Shown here piece after piece: positions 1 through 5,462 of a DNA stretch of 7,043 nucleotides. The position numbers and the translations under genes are program-made. The stretch's first letter is position 1, and each line of letters begins with the position of its first letter. The DNA lies in the NCBI GenBank assembly GCA_903823545.1, contig CAIJTL010000821.1, positions 1 through 7,043 of the forward strand. Reading direction: 5' to 3'. This DNA comes from an uncultured Planctomycetaceae bacterium (GTDB taxonomy: Bacteria > Planctomycetota > Planctomycetia > Planctomycetales > Planctomycetaceae). The notes below the pieces were generated by a model. The model was not told where the DNA came from and did no database searches. It saw only the letters and a program-made list of their open reading frames with translations.

Positions 1-224
1 ACCGTCTTCTGGTCGTCAATGTTACTGCTTTCGTCCCACGATATCGCCGCGAATGCCAGAATCTCACGCTGAACCGCATCAGACAACGTCGTCCAATTCT
101 CAACCAACTTCGCCAGCCGAACATCGGAAATTCGACGATGTGAGTCTGAAAGTGAGTCGCCTGGATAGAAAACTGCGATTTTCCCGCAGAATCCTGCAAC
201 GGTTCTGCCCCCGCTGGGGGTACT
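1..224 (-). pseudogene. Protein-like open frame running off the left edge; gene tail or relic
   Basis: Seen: reading the minus strand from position 224 down to 1 gives 74 uninterrupted codons. An in-frame TGA (complement of 225-227) lies just upstream, and no stop occurs before the window edge. The part from about 125 to 1 looks strongly protein-like: amphipathic helical text such as LAKLVENWTTLSDAVQRE, followed by an acidic stretch (SWDESSNIDD). The part upstream of it (224-126) is less convincing. There is no ATG or GTG in the frame and no credible ribosome binding site, so this cannot be the start of an intact gene. It is more likely the C-terminal part of a gene whose upstream half is out of frame, or a remnant. 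From memory, similar short helical tails occur in planctomycete sequences beside recombinase-type genes; I could not verify this. No function is assigned. An overlapping plus-strand frame (53-373) looks less like protein. Confidence 0.35.
186..222. repeat. Two adjacent short stem-loops
   Basis: Seen: 186-193 pairs with 201-208 (GCAGAATC against GGTTCTGC, one G-T pair, loop of 7). Immediately beside it CCCCC (208-212) and GGGGG (216-220) form a perfect 5-bp stem with the loop GCT, extended by a G-T and a T-A pair (206-207 with 221-222). The two stems share bases 206-208, so they are alternatives rather than simultaneous structures. They lie inside the minus-strand open frame. They could be regulatory, a recombination remnant, or chance. 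Confidence 0.3.
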
Positions 225-227
225 TCA

Positions 228-522
228 GTTTCGCACTTGATCGCAACGGCCGAATGATTGGTTTCGCTTCGTTTCCATTCAATTTAGCGCAGGCGTGTGT
301 GGTATTGCGCACTGTAGTCTCTGAAAGAGTCTCACGCTCCCCCATATGGAACGGGCCAGCAGCCAGGATTTGAGATTTGACATATCTATCTTGGTCCGAC
401 ATATAGCTGAGTGAACTCGACATGACACGATGTTTTGCTCAGAATCCGAGGCACTTCGAGCCTGTGGGATGTTTGCAGGCGATGGTGTTGAAATCTCCTT
501 TATCGATTGCGGAGCTTGATTG
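228..522. other. Intergenic stretch without a supported gene
   Basis: Open frames cross this stretch on both strands, but their translations are rich in Ser, Arg and Cys, have no ribosome binding site and show no recognisable motif. I see no RNA gene. The only signals are the promoter-like hexamers at 377-407 and a GGAG just before the small gene that begins at 523. Confidence 0.5.
377..407 (+). promoter_or_regulatory. Possible sigma-70-like promoter
   Basis: A perfect TTGACA lies at 377-382. A TATAGC at 402-407 follows after a 19-nt spacer; the alternative CATATA at 400-405 has a 17-nt spacer but matches the consensus less well. It points toward the small membrane protein gene at 523, leaving a leader of about 110 nt. 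Planctomycete promoters are poorly defined, so this is a pattern match only. Confidence 0.3.
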
Positions 523-717
523 ATGTCTGACACACATGCCGCCACTCACGATGCCACGGTGACTAGCGAACTTTTTGAGAAGAGCGAACTGCAGCAGTTC
601 GTCAGCGATGACCAAGCGGCTGGGCGAGCAATCTGCAAAATGCTATCGGCTCTATTCGTTTACACGCTGTTTGCGATGTCGCTGGCCGCTAGTTGGACTT
701 ACTACTCTACGCTTTAG
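523..717 (+). CDS. Small single-pass membrane protein, 64 aa, function unknown
   Basis: The start is the ATG at 523, placed 8 nt after GGAG (511-514). A TTG directly before it (520) is in frame but worse spaced. The N-terminal half is soluble and polar (SDTHAATHDATVTSELFEK), with an acidic, Gln-rich middle (SELQQFVSDDQAAGRA). One hydrophobic helix follows at about residues 42-60 (LSALFVYTLFAMSLAASW), and the protein ends YYSTL soon after. With no signal peptide and a C-terminal helix it should be a tail-anchored or single-pass inner-membrane protein with most of its length in the cytoplasm. It stands alone: 230 nt separate it from the next gene on the same strand. I do not recognise a named family. 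It could be a small accessory subunit of a membrane complex, but nothing in this window identifies a partner. Confidence 0.6.
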   Translation: MSDTHAATHDATVTSELFEKSELQQFVSDDQAAGRAICKMLSALFVYTLFAMSLAASWTYYSTL

Positions 718-849
718 ACGCGAGTGCGAAAAACTGCATAGTTCGCTCGACTCGAACGCGGGAACATTCGGGCTCAAGGACGCTGATCAGAATTAGGCTC
801 GTAGTTCGACCTTCAGGCGGTGCTGTTTGCTCGCGATGTCTGAAGATGG

Positions 850-920
850 GACTACAGAACTTATCTGTCCTTACCCGTTACACGACTACTAGCTCTCGCA
901 TCTTTTGTTTCCCTGTAGTC
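850..920 (+). repeat. Inverted repeat GACTACAG / CTGTAGTC upstream of the membrane-protein pair
   Basis: Perfect 8-bp arms at 850-857 and 913-920 enclose 55 nt, in the 230-nt gap before the gene at 948. The second arm is 27 nt before that start. It could form a long-loop leader structure or be two half-sites of a regulator. Eight bases over this distance can also arise by chance. The rest of the gap (718-947) shows no gene or clear promoter. Confidence 0.2.
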
Positions 921-947
921 ATTTCACTGACGACGAGATTGCTCGGC

Positions 948-1586
948 ATGAATCATTGGCAACAGTTTCTCGACGCGGTCGGAGACTATCTGCATGACAA
1001 TTGGGTGAAGTGTCTCACCGCCGGATTGTTCATGGCTGCGGGGTGGTTGTTCGGAAAGCGGCGGGCTCGGACGGAATTTCGCAAGCGGGAGTTTTATGAC
1101 CGAATCAACGTTTCGCTGAATCTGATCCACAGCGGAACGTTGCAAATCCGAACGATTCTGGAAAAAGGTTGTGCCGAAGTTTTTCTGAATTCGGCAGCTA
1201 TTGATCAGCTCAATCAAGCTGCGCGAGAGACGTCAGAGAACGATCCTTTGTTGCCGCTGCCGAAGGACGATTATTGGTTTTTTCTGAATGCCGCGTTGAA
1301 CGAAGTGGCTGAGCATTTTTCGCTGGGGCAACTTCGTCGCGATCTTGGCCAGCCAGTGGTCAGCCAAGTGTATGTGCTCTGCTTGACCAGCGAGCAAGCG
1401 GGGACGATTCGGACTCGTAAAGTTCGAGCGATGTTGATTCAGAAGAAGTTGCTTACAAACCTGCCGATCGAAGCTCCGAAATTCGAAAGCACTCATCACG
1501 GGACGCGGTGGCAGACTCTGCAAATCCTCGCACGCGAGTACGTGGAGAATTCTTACAAGTTCATTGAGATGGAAATCTGCGTGTGA
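948..1586 (+). CDS. Membrane-anchored protein of unknown function, 212 aa
   Basis: The chosen start is the ATG at 948 (MNHWQQFLDAVGDYLHDNW). The frame is open further upstream, but the text there is not protein-like. The ribosome binding site is weak, so the start is moderately secure. Residues about 19-36 form one hydrophobic segment (WVKCLTAGLFMAAGWLFG), followed by a basic run (KRRARTEFRKRE) that should keep the remaining roughly 175 residues in the cytoplasm. That region is a mixed alpha/beta-looking domain without nucleotide-binding or catalytic motifs I can recognise. It contains a cluster TRKVRAMLIQKKLL (about 156-169), which looks like a conserved core helix or strand. The stop codon overlaps the GTG start of the next gene by 4 nt, so the two are almost certainly translationally coupled and act together. 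I do not recognise a named family. Confidence 0.8.
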   Translation: MNHWQQFLDAVGDYLHDNWVKCLTAGLFMAAGWLFGKRRARTEFRKREFYDRINVSLNLIHSGTLQIRTILEKGCAEVFLNSAAIDQLNQAARETSENDPLLPLPKDDYWFFLNAALNEVAEHFSLGQLRRDLGQPVVSQVYVLCLTSEQAGTIRTRKVRAMLIQKKLLTNLPIEAPKFESTHHGTRWQTLQILAREYVENSYKFIEMEICV

Positions 1587-2071
1587 CCGGCGAATGGCTA
1601 GTTCGGCTGACGATTTGGCTGGCTGTCGCCGCTTGGTTATTGCGAGTTTTCATCGAGGCAACTGGTCGAGCATTCTCGCGCCGAGATCGCCTGATTCGCT
1701 GGGCTTGGTTTGGTGGCGCGATTGCTTGCACGACGCACGTTGTCTGTGCGATGGGATTCGCTCATTGCTGGAGTCTCGGCAACGCGATGCGGCATACGGC
1801 TCAAGTGACTCGGCAAGTGATGGGAGTTGAATTGCCGTCGTCGGTCTTTGTGAACTTCGCATTCACATTGTTGTGGCTGGTCGATGGCTGGCTCGTGTTC
1901 CGATCCACGAAACCACGTCCGATGGGATTCGCTCGGCATTTCATTTGGGCCGTGATGATGATCAATGGCACGGTCGTGTTTGGGCCGAGGTATTGGATGT
2001 GGATTGCAGTGCCATGTGTTGCGGCGCTGATGGTCGTGTTGTGCCGACGTGAGTCGCGGAACTCCGGTTGA
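1583..2071 (+). CDS. Polytopic membrane protein with conserved-looking histidines, 162 aa
   Basis: Translation starts at the GTG at 1583, which overlaps the previous stop (GTGA), with a GGAA about 8 nt upstream; this indicates coupling to the anchored protein before it. There are about five hydrophobic segments, at residues 5-24, 39-60, 86-106, 119-134 and 137-154. The second holds THVVCAMGFAHCW, with His52 and His61 nine residues apart, and His71 follows in HTAQVTRQVMG. The third carries VNFAFTLLWLVDGWLVF. From memory, this arrangement (His-rich second helix, then an ARQT-like stretch, then an NFAFTLLWL-like helix) matches a widespread uncharacterised bacterial family common in planctomycetes, whose members usually carry more histidines (HFxHHWSH-like) at this place. 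The nine-residue His spacing inside a membrane could suit heme or metal binding, but this is inference. No enzyme activity can be assigned. Confidence 0.8.
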   Translation: MTGEWLVRLTIWLAVAAWLLRVFIEATGRAFSRRDRLIRWAWFGGAIACTTHVVCAMGFAHCWSLGNAMRHTAQVTRQVMGVELPSSVFVNFAFTLLWLVDGWLVFRSTKPRPMGFARHFIWAVMMINGTVVFGPRYWMWIAVPCVAALMVVLCRRESRNSG

Positions 2072-2094
2072 TGCGATTGCTGGCTTTGCATCGC
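2070..2094. terminator. Weak hairpin between convergent genes
   Basis: The 40-nt gap between the two converging stop codons contains GCGA-T-TGC (2073-2080) pairing with GCATCGC (2088-2094), with a single bulged T and a 7-nt loop. No strong T-run follows on the plus strand (CTCTTGTG). Its position suits a shared terminator, but it is weak. Confidence 0.25.
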
Positions 2095-2111
2095 CTCTTG
2101 TGAGTGATTGT

Positions 2112-3569
2112 TTAAGCGAACAATTCCATTCTGGCGCGCCCCTTGCCGTCTTGAGTTACATAGAAGGGGCGTTGCTCGACATTGACGTGGTAGTCAGGCG
2201 GGATGCCAAGTGCGTGCAACATCGTCGCATGGAGATCGGTGACGTTGATCGGATTTTCGATCGTTGTGCAAGGACGCTCGGGGGCGGTCTTGCCGTAGAG
2301 GAAGCCACGTTTGATTCCTCCACCGAACGTGAGCACGCTCGATGCACCGGTGAAGTGACGGTGCATTCCGTAATGCTTTTGCTCTTTGAGAATTGCCGGC
2401 TGATCGACCTGATTGCCGACCGGCTTTTCTGGCTTTCCTTCAAGCAGACAATCGCGGCTGAACTCACTGGCCAAGACGATCAGCGTTCGGTCGAGAAGAC
2501 CGCGTTGTTCGAGATCGATCACTAGTTGTGCGATTGGCGCATCGATTTCAGACTTCAGTTTGGCCAAACGTGTGTGTCCGTTTTCGTGAGTGTCCCACTG
2601 CAAGAACGGGCCGTATTCGGTCGTCACTTCGATGTAACGAGCACCCTCTTCTGTGAGTCGCCGAGCAAGCAAACAGCCGAGTCCGAACTTGCAGGTGTTG
2701 TAGATGTCGAACGACTCCTTGGGCTCCAGCGACAAGTCGAATGCCTTCGCCGCAGACGAGTCCATCAGCCGATGTGCTTGCTCGATGGATCGGAGCAACG
2801 CCTCGCGTTGTGCGTCCGTCTGATTCTTCGGCCCTCCGCCATCGGCGACCAGTTTGCGATATGTGTCGTAGCGGCGGCGGAAGCGTTCGACGCTCATGCC
2901 CGTTGGCGGGCGAACAATGTTGATGGCTTGCCGCGGATCGGGGACCCGGAACGGATTGAATTCAGCGCCAAGGCAGCCGCCCGTCTGGAAAGCCTTGAGT
3001 TCTTCTGACTCGCCGTTTCCTTCGTAGCCCTGACCAATGTCTATAAACGCAGGAATGGCAGGGTTCCGCGGGCCAAGTGCGTGCGAGACCCAAGCTCCGA
3101 GGTGCGGAGCCGTCACGTTCTGCGGCGGTTCGTAGCCAGTGTGCCAATGGTATTGATGCCGCGAATGCAGAATAACACCGAGGTCAGCTAAGACGTGTGA
3201 GCGAATCAGGGTTCCGCGATCGAGAATGCCTGCGACTTTCTCGAACCCTTCGGTGATTTCGATGCCATCCACTGCGGTCTTGATCGACGGAAACGTGCAG
3301 AGCACATCGTCCGCTTTCATACCCGGTTCAAATGGCACATAACGTTTCGGGTCGAAGGTTTCTGTGTGAGCCATGCCTCCGGCCATCCAAAGGACGATGA
3401 CCGTGTCGGCCGTCGCCCGGAACGCCGGTAATTTCGAGATCTGACGACTTGCGGGAGTTGTGTCGGCTCGCACGCTCAATAGCGAGGACGCAGATGTCGA
3501 TGCGGCCATAGCACCGCTAGCGGCCAGTGAGAGAAAATTACGTCGCGATGTTGAACCGTTAACGCTCAT
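2112..3569 (-). CDS. DUF1501 domain protein with twin-arginine signal, 485 aa
   Basis: A secreted protein of the DUF1501 family (alkaline-phosphatase/sulfatase-like fold), abundant in planctomycetes and of unproven biochemical role. The start is the ATG at 3569, preceded by TGAGGA (3580-3575) at 5 nt. It places a TAT motif SRRNFL at residues 8-13, followed by an Ala/Ser-rich hydrophobic stretch and a likely cleavage site near Ala35; the protein should be exported folded. Family landmarks in order: VLWMAGGMAHTETFDPKRY (59-77), the GGxSHxDTFDPK-like block; QWDTHENGH (324-332); LASEFSR (366-372), in place of the usual TEFGR; HYGMHRHF (399-406), the metal-ligand-like histidine region; and LHATMLHALGI (446-456). 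In the first block Ser and Asp are replaced by Ala67 and Glu70, so this is a divergent subgroup. Length is normal. It lies 28 nt downstream of the hybrid kinase and probably shares its transcript. The usual PSCyt1/DUF1549-DUF1553 partner gene is absent here. Confidence 0.93.
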   Translation of the reverse strand: MSVNGSTSRRNFLSLAASGAMAASTSASSLLSVRADTTPASRQISKLPAFRATADTVIVLWMAGGMAHTETFDPKRYVPFEPGMKADDVLCTFPSIKTAVDGIEITEGFEKVAGILDRGTLIRSHVLADLGVILHSRHQYHWHTGYEPPQNVTAPHLGAWVSHALGPRNPAIPAFIDIGQGYEGNGESEELKAFQTGGCLGAEFNPFRVPDPRQAINIVRPPTGMSVERFRRRYDTYRKLVADGGGPKNQTDAQREALLRSIEQAHRLMDSSAAKAFDLSLEPKESFDIYNTCKFGLGCLLARRLTEEGARYIEVTTEYGPFLQWDTHENGHTRLAKLKSEIDAPIAQLVIDLEQRGLLDRTLIVLASEFSRDCLLEGKPEKPVGNQVDQPAILKEQKHYGMHRHFTGASSVLTFGGGIKRGFLYGKTAPERPCTTIENPINVTDLHATMLHALGIPPDYHVNVEQRPFYVTQDGKGRARMELFA

Positions 3570-3597
3570 GTCCGTCCTCAGTCGGTCTGTCGTGAAG

Positions 3598-4719
3598 TCA
3601 GCCGGGGGATGTTGTTGTCGCCGGTAGCGTAATGATGATTTCTGTTCCCTCAGAACGCGAGTCGCCGACGGTGATCGTGCCGTCGTGTTCGTGGATGATG
3701 CGTTGGCTGATCGCCATGCCGAGTCCCGTTCCTGTCGGTTTTGTCGTAAAGAACGGCTCGAAGATTTTCGCTCGTTGTTCTGGTGACAATCCGGGACCAT
3801 TGTCGACAAAGTTGAGTTGCCAAGCGGGTCGTCCATTGAGTGTCGTTTGGGTCCATGTCACCTCGATAACGACAGGATCGGCACAGGCTGCCAGCGAGTT
3901 TTCAAAGATGTTGCGAAAGACTTGTTCGAGGCGACTGGCATCGACAGCGCAATTCGGTGACGTGTCTTTCTTAGGAAGCACAAACGAAACTTTGCGGCCT
4001 TGTCGCGACCAAACCAAGTTGTCCCAGGTTTCTTCAAGCACTTCTCGGAGATCGTGATCGGAGCGTTGCAGCTTGATCGGAGCGGCGTAGTTGCGGACTT
4101 CTTCAAACAGTTCGTGCAGTTTCTTTTGTGCCTTCTGAACTCGAGCCACCAATTCAAGCGAGTCTTCTTGTCCTTGGAGATTGAGGCTGAGCATCTCCAA
4201 ACAGGCTTCGCTTCGTTGGAGGGCATTGCGGCTTTCGTGGACAAGGCCCGTCATCATTTGGCCGATCGCGGCAAGTCGTTCTGCTTGCAGCATGCGAGTG
4301 TTCGCTACTTTTAGTTCTAGCTCGGCGTGCCTCTTGGCCGCGAGTTGTCGCAATCGGGCTCGCAAAGTGTCGGCATCGACGGGTTTGATGAGGTAATCGG
4401 AAGCACCATTGCGGAGAGCGGCGATGGCCCCAGTGAGTTCTTCGTAACCGGTGACGATGACAACGGCCGCTTCCGGCGCGAGTTGTCGCAATTGTGGCAG
4501 GAAGGTTTCAGAGTTGCCGTCGGGAAGTTTGCGATCAAGTACGATTGCGAAGTACGCCGTCCAGTCAGCTTCTCGCTGGGCGGCGGCAAAAGATGGAACG
4601 GCGAGGACGTGGAACCCATCGAGTTGCAAGATATCGATCAGATTGCAGCGTGTGTCCGCATCATCCTCAATGACGAGTATGTGCGTCGGCAGATTTGGCA
4701 GCACAATGTTATTCGGCAT
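3598..4719 (-). CDS. Receiver-histidine kinase hybrid, cytoplasmic, 373 aa
   Basis: A two-component signalling protein with an N-terminal receiver and a C-terminal kinase. No membrane segment or periplasmic sensor is present. Receiver, about residues 12-125: acidic pocket E18-D19-D20, phospho-acceptor D62 (IVLDRKLPDG), T90 and K112 (YLIKPVD). A linker helix (LELKVANTRMLQAERLAAIG) leads to the HisKA region with H161 (LVHESRN). The ATPase domain has the N-box at N270-N274 (NIFENSLAA), DNGPG (306-310), FEPFFTTK (320-327) and GTGLGMA (330-336). All catalytic residues are present, so it should be active. This REC-HisKA-HATPase order is typical of kinases whose activity is set by phosphorylation of their own receiver by another kinase. 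The ATG at 4719 is chosen because the receiver begins just after it; it has no clear ribosome binding site, and in-frame ATGs at 4743 and 4758 remain possible. Its response regulator or output is not in the window. Confidence 0.93.
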   Translation of the reverse strand: MPNNIVLPNLPTHILVIEDDADTRCNLIDILQLDGFHVLAVPSFAAAQREADWTAYFAIVLDRKLPDGNSETFLPQLRQLAPEAAVVIVTGYEELTGAIAALRNGASDYLIKPVDADTLRARLRQLAAKRHAELELKVANTRMLQAERLAAIGQMMTGLVHESRNALQRSEACLEMLSLNLQGQEDSLELVARVQKAQKKLHELFEEVRNYAAPIKLQRSDHDLREVLEETWDNLVWSRQGRKVSFVLPKKDTSPNCAVDASRLEQVFRNIFENSLAACADPVVIEVTWTQTTLNGRPAWQLNFVDNGPGLSPEQRAKIFEPFFTTKPTGTGLGMAISQRIIHEHDGTITVGDSRSEGTEIIITLPATTTSPG

Positions 4720-4834
4720 GTGAGTCGCTTTGGGACATAGCATCGAGTTCGACCGCATTCTGTGGAAAGGGTGACTAAGTAACAACTCGACTGGAGTGAG
4801 GTGGGATTTGTGGCGGTAGGACGACAAGCGGCTT

Positions 4835-4848
4835 TGCCAGATTTGGCA
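4835..4848. promoter_or_regulatory. Small palindrome TGCCA-N4-TGGCA, operator candidate
   Basis: Perfect 5-bp arms TGCCA and TGGCA are separated by GATT, within the divergent promoter region and 116 nt upstream of the kinase start. Size and symmetry suit a dimeric DNA-binding protein, but no cognate regulator is present in the window. Confidence 0.25.
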
Positions 4849-4917
4849 GGTTTAAGGTGAGCAGGCGATGAATGCGAAGTTCGTGCCGCAAAAGCGCCCG
4901 TCATCGAGCGCGCGGCA

Positions 4918-4942
4918 TGTGCGTCTTCGCGCGAGTCGCACA
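4918..4942 (+). repeat. Imperfect inverted repeat upstream of csrA
   Basis: TGTGCG (4918-4923) pairs with CGCACA (4937-4942). After a T-T mismatch the inner CTT (4925-4927) pairs with GAG (4933-4935) with one G-T pair, leaving loop CGCGC. The centre is also the perfect palindrome TCGCGCGA (4927-4934). It could be an operator or, if transcribed, a leader stem. No T-run follows, so a terminator is unlikely. Confidence 0.35.
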
Positions 4943-4961
4943 CTTTAAAGCCGTTTTTAGC

Positions 4962-4988
4962 TTCGGCGCATGCTTCGCATGCGTTGAA
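4962..4988 (+). repeat. Strong 12-bp hairpin upstream of csrA
   Basis: Bases 4962-4973 pair with 4977-4988 across all 12 positions, with two adjacent G-T pairs and a TTC loop. The inner 7 bp (CGCATGC / GCATGCG) are perfect. It lies 96 nt before the csrA ATG, probably in its leader or promoter. The loop has no GGA, so it does not look like a classical CsrA-binding hairpin. No T-run follows. Confidence 0.45.
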
Positions 4989-5070
4989 CGCCCCGGTGGT
5001 TCGGTCCCCCGTCACGGAAGGCGCGAGGTTCATATCGATGGAGCCTGCCCCTTCACCGACTCATTAAAAT

Positions 5071-5077
5071 GAAGGAG
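5071..5077 (+). promoter_or_regulatory. csrA ribosome binding site with GGA motif
   Basis: GAAGGAG sits 7 nt before the csrA ATG, the best Shine-Dalgarno in the window. AAGGA also matches the core that CsrA proteins bind, so autoregulation by covering this site is possible but not shown. Confidence 0.6.
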
Positions 5078-5084
5078 CACGCGC

Positions 5085-5297
5085 ATGTTAGTCTTGTCCC
5101 GCAAATTGAATCAGGAAATCCATATTGGCGACAACGTTGTCGTGCGAATCATTAGCATCAAAGGAAACCAGGTCCGTTTGGGGATTGTGGCTCCGCCCGA
5201 AGTCGCTGTTCTTCGGGAAGAAATTCTGACGAAGGTTCCAGCAACGCCGCGTCGCCCTTGTATCGGGACGAGGGCATTGAAGTGTGCTCGGTGTTGA
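5085..5297 (+). CDS. csrA: Carbon storage regulator CsrA, 70 aa, with unusual C-terminal tail
   Basis: CsrA is a small dimeric RNA-binding protein that controls translation by binding GGA motifs near ribosome binding sites. The start MLVLSRK follows GAAGGAG at 7 nt. The core matches the family through residue 48: IGDNVVVRI (14-22), KGNQVRLGI (26-34), APPEVAVLREEI (36-47). The residues used for RNA contact in E. coli CsrA are kept (L4, R6, V40, V42, R44), with His43 replaced by Leu. After EEIL the protein carries a tail of about 22 residues that does not look like other CsrA ends, is basic, and has three cysteines (59, 67, 70). The tail may be genuine or the product of a late frame change. The +2 frame is open to about 5360 but is not CsrA-like either. 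The gene precedes the globin-coupled kinase on the same strand; no terminator is seen between them. Confidence 0.95.
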   Translation: MLVLSRKLNQEIHIGDNVVVRIISIKGNQVRLGIVAPPEVAVLREEILTKVPATPRRPCIGTRALKCARC

Positions 5298-5337
5298 TAT
5301 GGTTGCCATATTCGGGCACTCTAAAGGGGGAGTTGGC

Positions 5338-5412
5338 ATGCAGGCGAGTTGCGATCTGAAGGCGTCTGCGAGGATAAGACAGTCTCGCGAATCCAAAACC
5401 GTCGCGTCCTGA
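5338..5412 (+). CDS. Possible 24-codon leader ORF before the globin-coupled kinase
   Basis: An ATG at 5338 follows AGGGGGAG (5325-5332) at 5 nt, one of the strongest Shine-Dalgarno sequences here. The frame encodes only 24 residues (polar and basic, beginning MQASCDLKA) before TGA at 5410-5412, and it is not the kinase frame. It may be a leader peptide, a binding site for CsrA (GGGGGAG), or a sign that the kinase once started here. The peptide resembles nothing I know. Confidence 0.3.
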   Translation: MQASCDLKASARIRQSRESKTVAS

Positions 5413-5449
5413 AGAATTCGCTATTGTCGGCGATTCGAGTTAGTGGCTT

Positions 5450-5456
5450 GGGGAAG
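5450..5456 (+). promoter_or_regulatory. Ribosome binding site deciding the kinase start
   Basis: GGGGAAG lies 6 nt before the GTG at 5463, a good spacing. It favours that GTG over the in-frame TTG at 5349, which has only a purine stretch directly touching it, and over the TTGs at 5424 and 5448. Confidence 0.5.
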
Positions 5457-5462
5457 TCGATT

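Larger units (their letters stand above)
4720..5084. other. Divergent intergenic region between hybrid kinase and csrA
   Basis: 365 nt with no convincing gene. Open frames on both strands (about 66 aa plus, 131 aa minus) have Cys/Arg- or Ala-rich translations with no motif. The part from about 4865 to 5050 is richer in G+C (roughly 60%) and CpG than the flanking genes. It must contain the promoters for both divergent genes, but I could not identify convincing -35/-10 pairs. It holds three inverted repeats, listed separately. Confidence 0.6.

Noticed and set aside
53..373. 106-codon plus-strand frame near the left edge
   Set aside because: Ser/Arg-rich translation, no ribosome binding site, no motif. 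The opposite strand reads better as protein for the first 140 bases.
693..947. N-terminal extension of the anchored-protein gene
   Set aside because: It overlaps the end of the 64-residue gene, has no ribosome binding site, and its translation is Arg/Ser/Cys-rich without structure.
1750..1934. 14-bp direct repeat GATGGGATTCGCTC at 1750 and 1921
   Set aside because: Both copies lie in the same reading frame and encode MGFA inside the membrane protein; likely coincidence or internal similarity, not a mobile-element repeat.
2049..3008. Two plus-strand frames of about 160 codons antisense to the DUF1501 gene
   Set aside because: They are shadows of a recognised gene; the minus-strand translation carries all the family landmarks.
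3570..3836. N-terminal extension of the DUF1501 frame up to 3836
   Set aside because: It would overlap the kinase gene by more than 230 nt, its text is Ser/Arg-rich and not protein-like, and it would bury the TAT signal and bypass the good ribosome binding site at 3575-3580.
4962..4988. CsrA-sequestering RNA of the CsrB type
   Set aside because: The hairpin loop is TTC and the neighbouring one CGCGC. There is no series of GGA-bearing loops, which defines such RNAs.
4994..5012. tRNA-like T-arm (GGTTCGGTCC) upstream of csrA
   Set aside because: No acceptor stem, D-arm or anticodon arm can be placed around it.
4638..5033. 131-codon minus-strand frame across the csrA upstream region
   Set aside because: It overlaps the hybrid kinase start in another frame, has low-complexity Ala-rich text and no motif. 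The open frame is explained by high GC content.
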